DNA of 64,000 nt from JBFMFH01 sp964481395. Its GTDB lineage: Bacteria > Acidobacteriota > Vicinamibacteria > Vicinamibacterales > JAKQTR01. Positions 32,115 through 39,314 of the stretch are shown in pieces; positions within the stretch are counted from its first letter, which is position 1, and each line of letters begins with the position of its first letter. Made by a program: the position numbers and the translations under genes. Location: NCBI GenBank assembly GCA_964481395.1, contig CAYZYG010000006.1, forward strand, positions 1-64,000, written 5' to 3'. The notes under the pieces were generated by a model, which was given only the letters and a program-made list of their open reading frames with translations, searched no databases and was not told the DNA's origin.

Positions 32115-32723
32115 TCAGCCCGACGCCGGCGTTCCGCGGGCCGGTCTCGAGGCCGGCGCCACGAGCGTGCGGTCGCCCTCGTGTCTCCACGTCGCGGGAC
32201 AGCTTTCCCCCGCCCGCCGGCTCATGAACACGTTCGCGTGCACCTTGCGCAAGAGTTCGTCGACATTCCGCCCGAGGTTGAAGAAGTTGATCTCGCTCGC
32301 GAGGAGCCGTCCGTCAGGGCCGATAAGAAACGTCCCTCGCAGGGTGAACCCGGTCGTCTCGTCGTACACCCCGAAGAGGCGTCCCACGCGGCCGGCGGGA
32401 TCCGAACCCATCCTGAACGAAACCCGGGCGAGATCCCGTTCCTGATCCCGCCAGGCCAGGTGCGTGAACGTCTTGTCCGTGCTGACGGTGACGATGTCGC
32501 ACCCGAGGCCGAGGAATCGCTCGTGCTGCTCTGCCAGAGCGGCGAGTTCGGACGCTCAGAGCCCTGTGAAGTCGGCGGGATAGAAGAACAGCACCGTCCA
32601 GCGCCCGGCCTCGCGCTGGCCCGCCAGAGAGAACGTCGGGAACTCCCCCGTGGCCGGGTCGTAGGTCGCGAATTCGAGATCCGGGACGAGGTGTCCCGGT
32701 CTGAGAGGCCCCTCGTTCATCAT
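32115..32723 (-). CDS. 2-Cys peroxiredoxin with in-frame TGA at the peroxidatic position: probable selenoprotein
   Basis: Reads as one 202-residue AhpC/Prx protein if the TGA at 32558-32556 is decoded as selenocysteine. The same frame continues on both sides. Before it: LFFYPADFTGL; after it: ASELAALAEQHERF. The family active site PxxxTxxC fits exactly as P49, T53, U56. The stabilising Arg is in LRGTFLIGPDG (R129), and the resolving Cys is in GESCPATW (C175), so only the peroxidatic residue is recoded. The start is ATG 32723 or 32720 behind GGAGGAG. A SECIS-like hairpin follows the TGA. A nonsense mutation or sequencing error (TGC to TGA) is the alternative, but the intact reading frame and active site argue against decay. 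Confidence 0.8.
32520..32546 (-). promoter_or_regulatory. bacterial SECIS-like stem-loop downstream of the TGA
   Basis: In mRNA sense: CTCG (32546-32543), CC, GCTCT (32540-32536), apical loop GGC (32535-32533), AGAGC (32532-32528), AGCA, CGAG (32523-32520). The inner 5-bp and outer 4-bp stems pair perfectly. The loop begins with G and lies 20 nt after the TGA. Known bacterial SECIS elements have a short apical loop with G in its first two positions, roughly 16-37 nt after the TGA. Confidence 0.65.
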
Positions 32724-32843
32724 GGCTCCTCCGGCGCCCCCCTGCGGCCGATGGGCCACTAAGGACGCGCGCATCACCATGCTATCGCCGCGACTCTGGT
32801 CCGGCAACCGGCCGGTCGACGGCGCAGGTGGGCCTCGGTCGGA

Positions 32844-32849
32844 TATGAT
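32844..32849 (+). promoter_or_regulatory. -10 box of the YdjM-like gene
   Basis: TATGAT, 13 bp before ATG 32863, giving a very short leader of about 6 nt. Confidence 0.45.
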
Positions 32850-32862
32850 GTGAAGTTCAATC

Positions 32863-33966
32863 ATGGAGCCGCTCGCACACACACTGACGGGCGCGTGCCT
32901 GGCAGAAGCCGGTCTGAAGCGCGTCACGCCCCTGGCCACGTCCACCCTGATCATCGCCGCGAACCTGCCCGACGTCGACGGGACGTGCTATCTGGCCGGT
33001 GCGGATCTGGCCTTCGGTTTCCGGCGCGGGTGGACGCACGGCATCCTGGCCTGGGTCGTCCTGCCTGTCGTCCTGACCGCCGCGATGCTGGCGTTCGATC
33101 GTTTCATCCGGCGCCGCAGACGGCCCGACCTGGCTCCCGCTCGAGAAGGGGCGCTGCTCGCCCTGTCGGTGATCGGCGTGCTGACGCACCCCTTCCTGGA
33201 CTGGCTGAACAATTACGGCATCCGCCTGCTCATGCCCATCTCGGACCGCTGGTTCTACGGCGACACGCTGTTCATCGTGGACCCGTGGCTCTGGGTGATC
33301 CTGGGGGGGGCGGTTGCACTTGCGTGGACGCGCTCGAGGCTGGGGATGGCGTTGAGCGCGCTGACGGCCGCCGCCATGACCACGCTCATCTGGGGTAATC
33401 CGATCGTGCCGGCCTGGGCGCGCGCCACCTGGACCGCCGCGCTGGCCGGCTGGGTCGCCCTGCGCTGGTGGCTGCCGGCGGAGCGGATCCGCCTGGCCGC
33501 CCGCGTGGCGCTCGTGCTGGCCACCGTGTACATCGGCGTCGGCATCGCCGGTACCCGCACCGCCGAGGCGCGGGTACGGGATCTGGCGCGCGAGCGCGGC
33601 TGGAATCTCGACCGCGTCGCCGCGATGCCCCAGCCGGTCGATCCCTTCCGCCGGATCGTCATCGCCGTCACGCCCCAGCAGTACTGGTTCGTTCCGGTTA
33701 CCTTGACGCGCCGGGGCACCGGCGATCTGGCGCCCGAGTTCGTTCCGCGCGGCACGTTCGACGGCGTGGTCGAGGCCGCGCTCAACGCGCCGCGGATCCA
33801 GGGGACCCGCCGCTGGCTCAGATTCCCGAGCTACGACGTCCACGCCAGGTCGGACGGGTCGTTTCAGGTCACCATTCGCGACGCCCGCTTCGCCGCAGGC
33901 AACCGCCCCGGCTTCGGCGTCGTGGCCGTGGTCGAACTCGACCGCAACCTGCAGCCGATGGAGTAA
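32863..33966 (+). CDS. YdjM-like membrane-bound metal-dependent hydrolase
   Basis: An inner-membrane protein of 367 residues of the YdjM/DUF457 family: MEPLAHTLTGACLAEAG at the start, IAANLPDVDG with acidic metal ligands, RRGWTHGILAW and LTHPFLDWLNNYG with conserved His/Asp. About five to six hydrophobic helices are followed by a soluble C-terminal domain of about 130 residues. E. coli YdjM is LexA-controlled; no LexA box was seen here. The class V aminotransferase starts 3 bp after the stop, so the two form an operon. Confidence 0.82.
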   Translation: MEPLAHTLTGACLAEAGLKRVTPLATSTLIIAANLPDVDGTCYLAGADLAFGFRRGWTHGILAWVVLPVVLTAAMLAFDRFIRRRRRPDLAPAREGALLALSVIGVLTHPFLDWLNNYGIRLLMPISDRWFYGDTLFIVDPWLWVILGGAVALAWTRSRLGMALSALTAAAMTTLIWGNPIVPAWARATWTAALAGWVALRWWLPAERIRLAARVALVLATVYIGVGIAGTRTAEARVRDLARERGWNLDRVAAMPQPVDPFRRIVIAVTPQQYWFVPVTLTRRGTGDLAPEFVPRGTFDGVVEAALNAPRIQGTRRWLRFPSYDVHARSDGSFQVTIRDARFAAGNRPGFGVVAVVELDRNLQPME

Positions 33967-33969
33967 TCC

Positions 33970-35397
33970 GTGGAGCCGACGTTCACATCCCAGCCCCTGC
34001 CTCCGGTCCAACAGGCCTACGACGAGTTCATCACCGCCTGGCCCACGTTCCGCGAGACGAGCGCACTCGATGATCTTCGCGCCCGGGAGTACGCGCGGCT
34101 CGACCGGGCCGGTCAGGTCTACCTCGACTACACCGGCGGGGGGCTGTATGCCGAGTCCCAGGTCCAGAAGCACCGCGATCTGCTCGTGTCGACCCTGCTC
34201 GGCAATCCTCACTCCGTGAGCCCGGCCTCCCTGGCGGCGACGGACCTCGTCGATCGGGCCCGGCTCCGCATTCTCCGCTACTTCCAGGCCTCGCCGGACG
34301 AGTACACCCTGATCTTCACGGCCAACGCGACGCACGCGCTCAAGCTGGTCGGCGAATCCTACCCGTTCGGACCGGCAAGCCGTTTCCTGCTGACCTTCGA
34401 CAACCATAATTCGGTCAACGGCATCCGCGAGTTCCTTCGTGCGAAGGGCGCGTCAGCCACGTACATCCCGGTCCTGCCCCCCGACCTCCTGGCCGACGAC
34501 CAGGAGGTGGCCTCGCACCTGGCGGACCGGGGCGGCGAGGCGCCCGGCCTCTTCGCGTTTCCGGCCCAGTCCAACTTCTCCGGCGTCCAGCACCCGCTCG
34601 AGTGGATCGACCTCGCGCATGCCAGCGGCTGGGACGTCCTTCTGGACGCTGCGGCCTTCGTGCCCACGAACCGCCTCGATCTCAGCCGGTGGAAGCCGGA
34701 TTTCGTTTCGCTGTCGTTCTACAAGATGTTCGGCTACCCGACCGGCTCCGGCGCGCTCATCGCCCGCCATGCCGCGCTCGAGAAACTGAGGCGCCCCTGG
34801 TTCGCGGGCGGCACGATCACGGTCGCCTCCGTGACGGCTGACACTCACTACCTCGCACAGGGGGCCGCGGCCTTCGAGGACGGGACGCTGGATTACACGG
34901 GCATACCGGCCGTCGAGATCGGCGTCGAACACCTCGAGGCCGCGGGCATCGATCGCATCCACGAGCGCGTCCGGTGTCTTGCCGGGTGGCTCATCGAGAA
35001 ACTGACGGCGCTGACCCACGCGTCGGGCCGGCCGCTCATCACGCTGTACGGTCCGAGAGCGACCGATCGCCGGGGCGGCACCCTGACCATGAACTTCTTC
35101 GACGGCACGGGGCTGTTCATCGATCATCAGGAGATCGAGCGTCGCGCGTCGCAGGCCGGAATCTCGCTCCGGTCGGGGTGCTTCTGCAATCCCGGCGCGG
35201 GCGAACTGGCGCTCGGGCTCTCGCACGGAGAACTGCAGACGTGCTTCGCGCGGTCCCACGCGCGGATGAGCTACAACGACTTCCGGCGATGCATCGACGG
35301 CAAGAGCAGTGGTGCCGTTCGCGTGTCGGCCGGGATCGCCAGCACCTTTGCCGACGCCTATGCCTTCGTGCGCTTCGCGGAGGGGCTGCTGGAATAG
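33970..35397 (+). CDS. class V aminotransferase, molybdenum-cofactor-sulfurase/cysteine-desulfurase-like
   Basis: A PLP enzyme of 475 residues from GTG 33970. Visible features: YLDYTGGGLYA near the N-terminus, FTANATHALKLV, VLLDAAAFVPTN for the cofactor Asp, the Schiff-base Lys in SFYKMFGYPTG, and RSGCFCNPGAGE containing a candidate persulfide cysteine. The last two match the N-terminal domain of molybdenum-cofactor sulfurases rather than IscS. No MOSC domain follows. It may mobilise sulfur, or selenium, from cysteine-type substrates; this is inferred from the family. It is co-transcribed with the YdjM-like gene. Confidence 0.78.
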   Translation: MEPTFTSQPLPPVQQAYDEFITAWPTFRETSALDDLRAREYARLDRAGQVYLDYTGGGLYAESQVQKHRDLLVSTLLGNPHSVSPASLAATDLVDRARLRILRYFQASPDEYTLIFTANATHALKLVGESYPFGPASRFLLTFDNHNSVNGIREFLRAKGASATYIPVLPPDLLADDQEVASHLADRGGEAPGLFAFPAQSNFSGVQHPLEWIDLAHASGWDVLLDAAAFVPTNRLDLSRWKPDFVSLSFYKMFGYPTGSGALIARHAALEKLRRPWFAGGTITVASVTADTHYLAQGAAAFEDGTLDYTGIPAVEIGVEHLEAAGIDRIHERVRCLAGWLIEKLTALTHASGRPLITLYGPRATDRRGGTLTMNFFDGTGLFIDHQEIERRASQAGISLRSGCFCNPGAGELALGLSHGELQTCFARSHARMSYNDFRRCIDGKSSGAVRVSAGIASTFADAYAFVRFAEGLLE

Positions 35398-35416
35398 CGA
35401 CGACGCGGGGGGGCGC

Positions 35417-36445
35417 TCATCGCCCCTCGCCGGTGTAGTTGTAGGCGATTTCGCGCTCGAGATTGCGGATGCGGGCCGATGCCTGCGAATGCTCGCCGAG
35501 GAAGAAATTCACGATCCCGTTCTGGTCGCCGTACTTCTCCCTGAACTTCGCCCAGAGCCTCGGCCCGGAGCGCACGTCGTACCCGCCCTCGTAGGCGTAC
35601 CGCAGCCCGACGCGATCGGCCTGATCCTCGAGATTGCGGCTGTACCCGTTCCGGAGCGTCATGGCGGTCACCAGGCTCGCGATGGCCACCGCCGCCTTCG
35701 TCTTCTCGTTCTCCGTCGCCACCTCGGTCGCGACGATCGCGCCCAGCGCGAGCAACTGGCCCCACATCGCGCGCTTGAACTCGCGTCGTGAGTGCTCGTG
35801 CGTGTAGTGCGCCAACTCGTGCCCGATCACGATGGCCACTTCATCATCGCTCAGGTCGTTGAGCAGGCCCGTGAACACCCAGATGGCCCCGTTTCCCATG
35901 GCCATCGCGTTCCAGTCCTTGGTGTCCACCACGTGCACGCGAAGAGCCCCGGGCGTGAGGTACGGCGGCGTCACGCGCCGGACGATCGTCTGGACCCGAT
36001 CGACGTCGGGCCCCTCGCGCACCAAGCGGCCGATCACCTTGCGCCCGCCCTCATCGTCCGCCTCGTAGACGCGGCCCGCCTGCAGCCACTGCGCCTCCAT
36101 CGCGTCGGTGGTCTGGAGGATGTCGGATTCGAACGCAGCATTGCCGTTGGGCTTCGCCTCGACGGCCTCGAGCTGAATGACGCCGTCCCGGAGGCGAACC
36201 CCTGACGCCTCGATCTCGAAGCCGAGGGGAATCGAGTCGAAGCCGGCGATCCCCTTGCCCTTGACCTTGGTCGCCGTGGTCGCGCGCAGGCGCTGGCCGT
36301 CGACGATGAGCAGATCGCCCCGCCGCCACTCGGCGTAGCCCGACACCTTCTCCTTTCGGACCGCCTGACCGCCGAGGTCCGTCGCGCCGAGGCAGAGCCC
36401 CGTGCCGACGACGAGAGTCCACGCGAGGATTCGTGAGGTATTCAT
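35417..36445 (-). CDS. secreted M48 zinc metalloprotease
   Basis: A periplasmic M48 (BepA/LoiP-like) peptidase of 342 residues. A signal peptide (ILAWTLVVGTGLCLGATD) is followed by a beta-rich N-terminal region of about 95 residues, then the gluzincin motif VIGHELAHYTHEH and the third ligand Glu in NLEDQADRVGLRY. Such proteases clear misassembled outer-membrane proteins. ATG 36445 has GGAGG upstream. It lies 35 bp after the duplicated-domain exported protein and is probably in its operon. It converges with the aminotransferase gene with only 19 bp between the stops. Confidence 0.87.
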   Translation of the reverse strand: MNTSRILAWTLVVGTGLCLGATDLGGQAVRKEKVSGYAEWRRGDLLIVDGQRLRATTATKVKGKGIAGFDSIPLGFEIEASGVRLRDGVIQLEAVEAKPNGNAAFESDILQTTDAMEAQWLQAGRVYEADDEGGRKVIGRLVREGPDVDRVQTIVRRVTPPYLTPGALRVHVVDTKDWNAMAMGNGAIWVFTGLLNDLSDDEVAIVIGHELAHYTHEHSRREFKRAMWGQLLALGAIVATEVATENEKTKAAVAIASLVTAMTLRNGYSRNLEDQADRVGLRYAYEGGYDVRSGPRLWAKFREKYGDQNGIVNFFLGEHSQASARIRNLEREIAYNYTGEGR

Positions 36446-36480
36446 GACGGCCTCCGGGGAGGACCTGCCGAACGGCTCGG

Positions 36481-37209
36481 CTACCTCCGCGAGGCCGCCC
36501 AGGTTCCCTGCAGTTCGCCCGTGTTGTAGTCCACGATGCCGACCAGCCTGCCGTCCTTCAATTGGGCCCCCATCGACACCGGTTCGCCGCCGACGTACGG
36601 GAAGGTGATCGTCAGGGTGCCGTCCTTCCAGTTCCCGCCGCTGAGCGGGACCTTGCCCATGGCCGACTCGATGTCGCCGGTGATGGCGTCGCCGGACAGC
36701 TTCAGCGTCAAGGTGAACGGCATCGCCTGCCCCTGGACGTCCACCTCGCCGGCCCACACGCCGGAGATCGGGTCGTCCGCCGCGACGGAGGGCGCGCCGC
36801 CCTGCCTTCCGACGGCGAACGTGCCGGACATCTCCCCAAGTGTCCAGGTGCCCTCGATGCGGTCGCCGGCGACCTTGCCGCTCATCACGCCCGCCATCCC
36901 GCCGGAGTCGATCGTGAGGGTCAGCGTGTCCCCATCCAGCGCGCCGCCGACGATGCTGAGCTGGGCCGCCTGCGCGTCGACGAGTCCCGTGAAGCGACCG
37001 TCCGCGTACTTCAGATCAACGCGCAGTGACAGTGGGCTTCCATCGGGCCCGACAGCGGTGCCTTCGTAAGAGCCCGCCACCGCCTCTGGCTTCTGCGTCG
37101 CTCCGGCGCTGGGACCCGACTGGCGCGCCGCCGGCGACGCCGTGGCTCCAAACACGAACACTGCTGCCAGCGCCACCGCCCGTCTGCCGAGCCGACCACC
37201 ACTCTCCAT
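36481..37209 (-). CDS. exported protein of two duplicated beta-rich domains
   Basis: A 242-residue exported protein with signal peptide (AVALAAVFVFGATASPA). It contains two similar halves of about 95 residues: GSYEGTAV...LSLRVDLKYADGRFTG...IEGTWTLGEMSGTFAV, and SGVWAGEV...FTLTLKLSGDAITG...LQGTWAASR. This is an internal duplication of a lipocalin-like or beta-barrel module found in other Acidobacteriota exported proteins. ATG 37209 has AGGAGG upstream. It precedes the M48 protease by 35 bp. No function recognised; binding of a small ligand is possible. Confidence 0.7.
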   Translation of the reverse strand: MESGGRLGRRAVALAAVFVFGATASPAARQSGPSAGATQKPEAVAGSYEGTAVGPDGSPLSLRVDLKYADGRFTGLVDAQAAQLSIVGGALDGDTLTLTIDSGGMAGVMSGKVAGDRIEGTWTLGEMSGTFAVGRQGGAPSVAADDPISGVWAGEVDVQGQAMPFTLTLKLSGDAITGDIESAMGKVPLSGGNWKDGTLTITFPYVGGEPVSMGAQLKDGRLVGIVDYNTGELQGTWAASRR

Positions 37210-37300
37210 GACGCGCCTCCTGGTCGCGCGAACGCCCTCCGCGCACGCGCGTCCCATTCTACCCCCGCTCACTGGGCCCGTCTGTGCCCTTCGTCAGGAT

Positions 37301-37368
37301 CGTCATTCCGGGGCCGCGTAGCGGAACACCGAATCCAGCCGTGGATTCCCGCTCCCGCGAGAATGACG
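37301..37368. repeat. dispersed REP-like element, copy 3
   Basis: CGTCATTCCGGGGCCGCGTA followed by GAATCCAGCCGTGGATTCCC and GAGAATGACG. Near-identical to copy 2; located between two minus-strand genes. Confidence 0.7.
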
Positions 37369-37389
37369 TCAGAAGGATTACGGTCCTGC

Positions 37390-38127
37390 CTACTCCAGCA
37401 CGAGCCTTGACCGCCGGAACCGCGCCAGCACGGCGGCGAGCAGGACCAGATCGAGGACGGCGAGGACGCTGGCGGCCGCCACCAGAATGCCCGTGACTCC
37501 GACGCTCATCACGGTGGCCCCCAGCCGGGACTGGGCGCCCTCCGGCAGCATCTGGACGCCGAACACCGGAACGAAGATCAACAGAAGGATGGCGACGTTC
37601 AGGGACTGCGCCGCCTGGCGGACGGTCGGGGCCCGTAACGACACGAGCACGCCCGCGGTCGCGGCAAGCCCCGCGCCCAGCAGGGCCAGAACCGGCGCCC
37701 CGATCGCGAGGTGCGGCGCGAACAGCAGCAGGCCTCCCCCCAGTTCCGCGACGTTGACGGTGACGAGGCTCAGGCCCAGCATGGCCAGCACCAGACCCCA
37801 TCCGTAGGTGACCGCTGCCGCCAGCTTGCCGACCAGAATCGCGCGGTCTGGAAGCCGGCTGGCTAGAAGCGTCTCGAGCGTATGCCGTTCCCGCTCGCCG
37901 GCGAACGAATCGGCCACCACTCCCGCCACCAGCATCAGGGGCAGCCACGCCCAGTAGAACAGCGGCGCGGCCGACTCCACCCACGCACGGCCCGTCTGGT
38001 ATGGAAGGAACACGCCGAAGATCGCCAGCATGATCAGCAGGCTGACGCGCCCGCCCCTGAGCAGGCCACCCGCCCACAGCAGTTCCTTCCATTCCTTCCA
38101 CATGACGGTGAGGATGTCGCGCGTCAC
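37390..38127 (-). CDS. ABC-2 type transporter permease
   Basis: A 245-residue inner-membrane protein with about six helices of the ABC-2 permease fold (WKEWKELLW at the cytoplasmic N-terminus; SFAGERERHTLETLLASRL, the loop characteristic of NatB/CcmB-like exporters). Its ATG overlaps the stop of the ATPase gene (ATGA), so the pair is one exporter. The substrate is unknown. Confidence 0.85.
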   Translation of the reverse strand: MTRDILTVMWKEWKELLWAGGLLRGGRVSLLIMLAIFGVFLPYQTGRAWVESAAPLFYWAWLPLMLVAGVVADSFAGERERHTLETLLASRLPDRAILVGKLAAAVTYGWGLVLAMLGLSLVTVNVAELGGGLLLFAPHLAIGAPVLALLGAGLAATAGVLVSLRAPTVRQAAQSLNVAILLLIFVPVFGVQMLPEGAQSRLGATVMSVGVTGILVAAASVLAVLDLVLLAAVLARFRRSRLVLE

Positions 38128-39056
38128 GCCTGTTCCTCCTCCATCATCGTGAGGAACACGTCCTCCAGGGTGTTGCGGTCCTTGCGCGCCTCTTCGACGC
38201 AGGCGCCTGCCTGCACGAGCAGGGCGATGACGGGGGCGAGCTCCGACTGGCGGCCCAAGCCCAGCACCAGACGTCCGTTCCGCACCTCCGCGCGCTCGAC
38301 ACCCGGCTGCGCCGCCACCCTCGCCACCATGGCCTCATCGAAGCCCCGGCCGGTAATCTCCGCACGCACCGCGTGGCGCGATCGAATCTCGTCGGGGTGC
38401 CCCACCGCCAGCAGCCTCCCCTGTTTGATGACCGCGACGCGCCCGCACAGCCGCTCGGCTTCGGCGAGGTTGTGCGTCGTGAGGAAGACCGTGACGCCCT
38501 CCCGGCCGGCCAGGGCGCTGAGGTCTTCCCGGAGGGCTGCCGCCGCCACCGGGTCGAGGCCCGCGGTCGGCTCGTCGAGGAACAGGAGCGCCGGCCGGTG
38601 CAGGAGCGCCCGCGCCACCGCGAGTTTCTGTTTCATTCCGCGGCTCCACTGACCGACCGCCTCGCGGCGGCGCTCCCAGAGATCGAGCGGGGTGAGAAGT
38701 TCGCGGATACGTGCGTCGCGTGCCGAGCGATCCAGCCCCCAGACGCGCGCATAGAATCCCAGGTTGTCCTCGGCGCTGAGACGTTCATAGAGCCCCGTCT
38801 GCTCGAGCAGGGCGCCGCACCGGCTCCTGATGTGGTCGCCACCACTGAGGGTGTCGGCCCCCAGCACGTGTGCGCGGCCCCGAGTCGGCTCCAGCAGACC
38901 CAGCAGCAGGCGGATCATGGTCGTCTTGCCCGCGCCGTTCGGTCCCAGGAAACCGAACACGATGCCTCTCGGGACATCGAGGTCGATGCCGTCGATGGCC
39001 TGGATCGTGCCGAAGGTACGCGACAGCCCCTGCGTTCGAATGATGGGTTCCGTCAT
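38124..39056 (-). CDS. ABC transporter ATP-binding protein
   Basis: The 310-residue ATPase of the exporter with the downstream permease. Motifs: Walker A GPNGAGKTTM, Q-loop ALLEQTGLYERLS, signature WSRGMKQKLAVARAL (an ABC-2 variant of LSGGQ), Walker B LLFLDEPTAGLD, and the switch His in TTHNLAEAE. A C-terminal extension of about 90 residues is typical of drug or sodium exporter (NatA/DrrA) ATPases. A -10 box lies about 42 bp upstream. Confidence 0.9.
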   Translation of the reverse strand: MTEPIIRTQGLSRTFGTIQAIDGIDLDVPRGIVFGFLGPNGAGKTTMIRLLLGLLEPTRGRAHVLGADTLSGGDHIRSRCGALLEQTGLYERLSAEDNLGFYARVWGLDRSARDARIRELLTPLDLWERRREAVGQWSRGMKQKLAVARALLHRPALLFLDEPTAGLDPVAAAALREDLSALAGREGVTVFLTTHNLAEAERLCGRVAVIKQGRLLAVGHPDEIRSRHAVRAEITGRGFDEAMVARVAAQPGVERAEVRNGRLVLGLGRQSELAPVIALLVQAGACVEEARKDRNTLEDVFLTMMEEEQA

Positions 39057-39097
39057 GGTCGGGACCGGGCGACGCGCCGCCGGGCCGCCCGACCCCG

Positions 39098-39103
39098 ATC
39101 ATA
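39098..39103 (-). promoter_or_regulatory. -10 box of the ABC exporter operon
   Basis: TATGAT on the minus strand, about 42 bp before the start codon at 39056. Confidence 0.4.
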
Positions 39104-39168
39104 GCCGCTCAGCGCGTCCTGCAGAAGCCACCGTGTCGGCCTTGCGTCCAGCCCGGAGAGAAGAGTAC

Positions 39169-39297
39169 GTTCTAGCGAGGCTCCGCCTCGCTAGAACACA
39201 GTGTTTCGTTGCCCGGCCTACGGCGGGGCGTAGACGTCTTGAAGGCCGTTGTGAAACGTGACTCATCTGCAACGGATCTTGGCCTTCAAGACGTCTA
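39169..39297. repeat. two strong hairpins before the acyltransferase-ligase gene
   Basis: Hairpin 1: GTTCTAGCGAGGC (39169-39181) and its perfect complement (39185-39197) around a TCC loop, 13 bp. Hairpin 2: TAGACGTCTTGAAGGCC (39231-39247) and its perfect complement (39281-39297), 17 bp with a 33-nt loop. The stretch 39104-39314 carries no gene. It may be a small mobile (MITE-like) element or a structured leader. Confidence 0.75.
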
Positions 39298-39314
39298 GGC
39301 ACGCCCAGGAGACC

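Noticed and set aside
32115..32558. Peroxiredoxin read as a pseudogene or as two separate short genes
   Set aside because: No frameshift, the codons on both sides stay in frame, active-site surroundings and resolving Cys are intact, and a SECIS-like hairpin follows the TGA. Not fully excluded without the sel genes.
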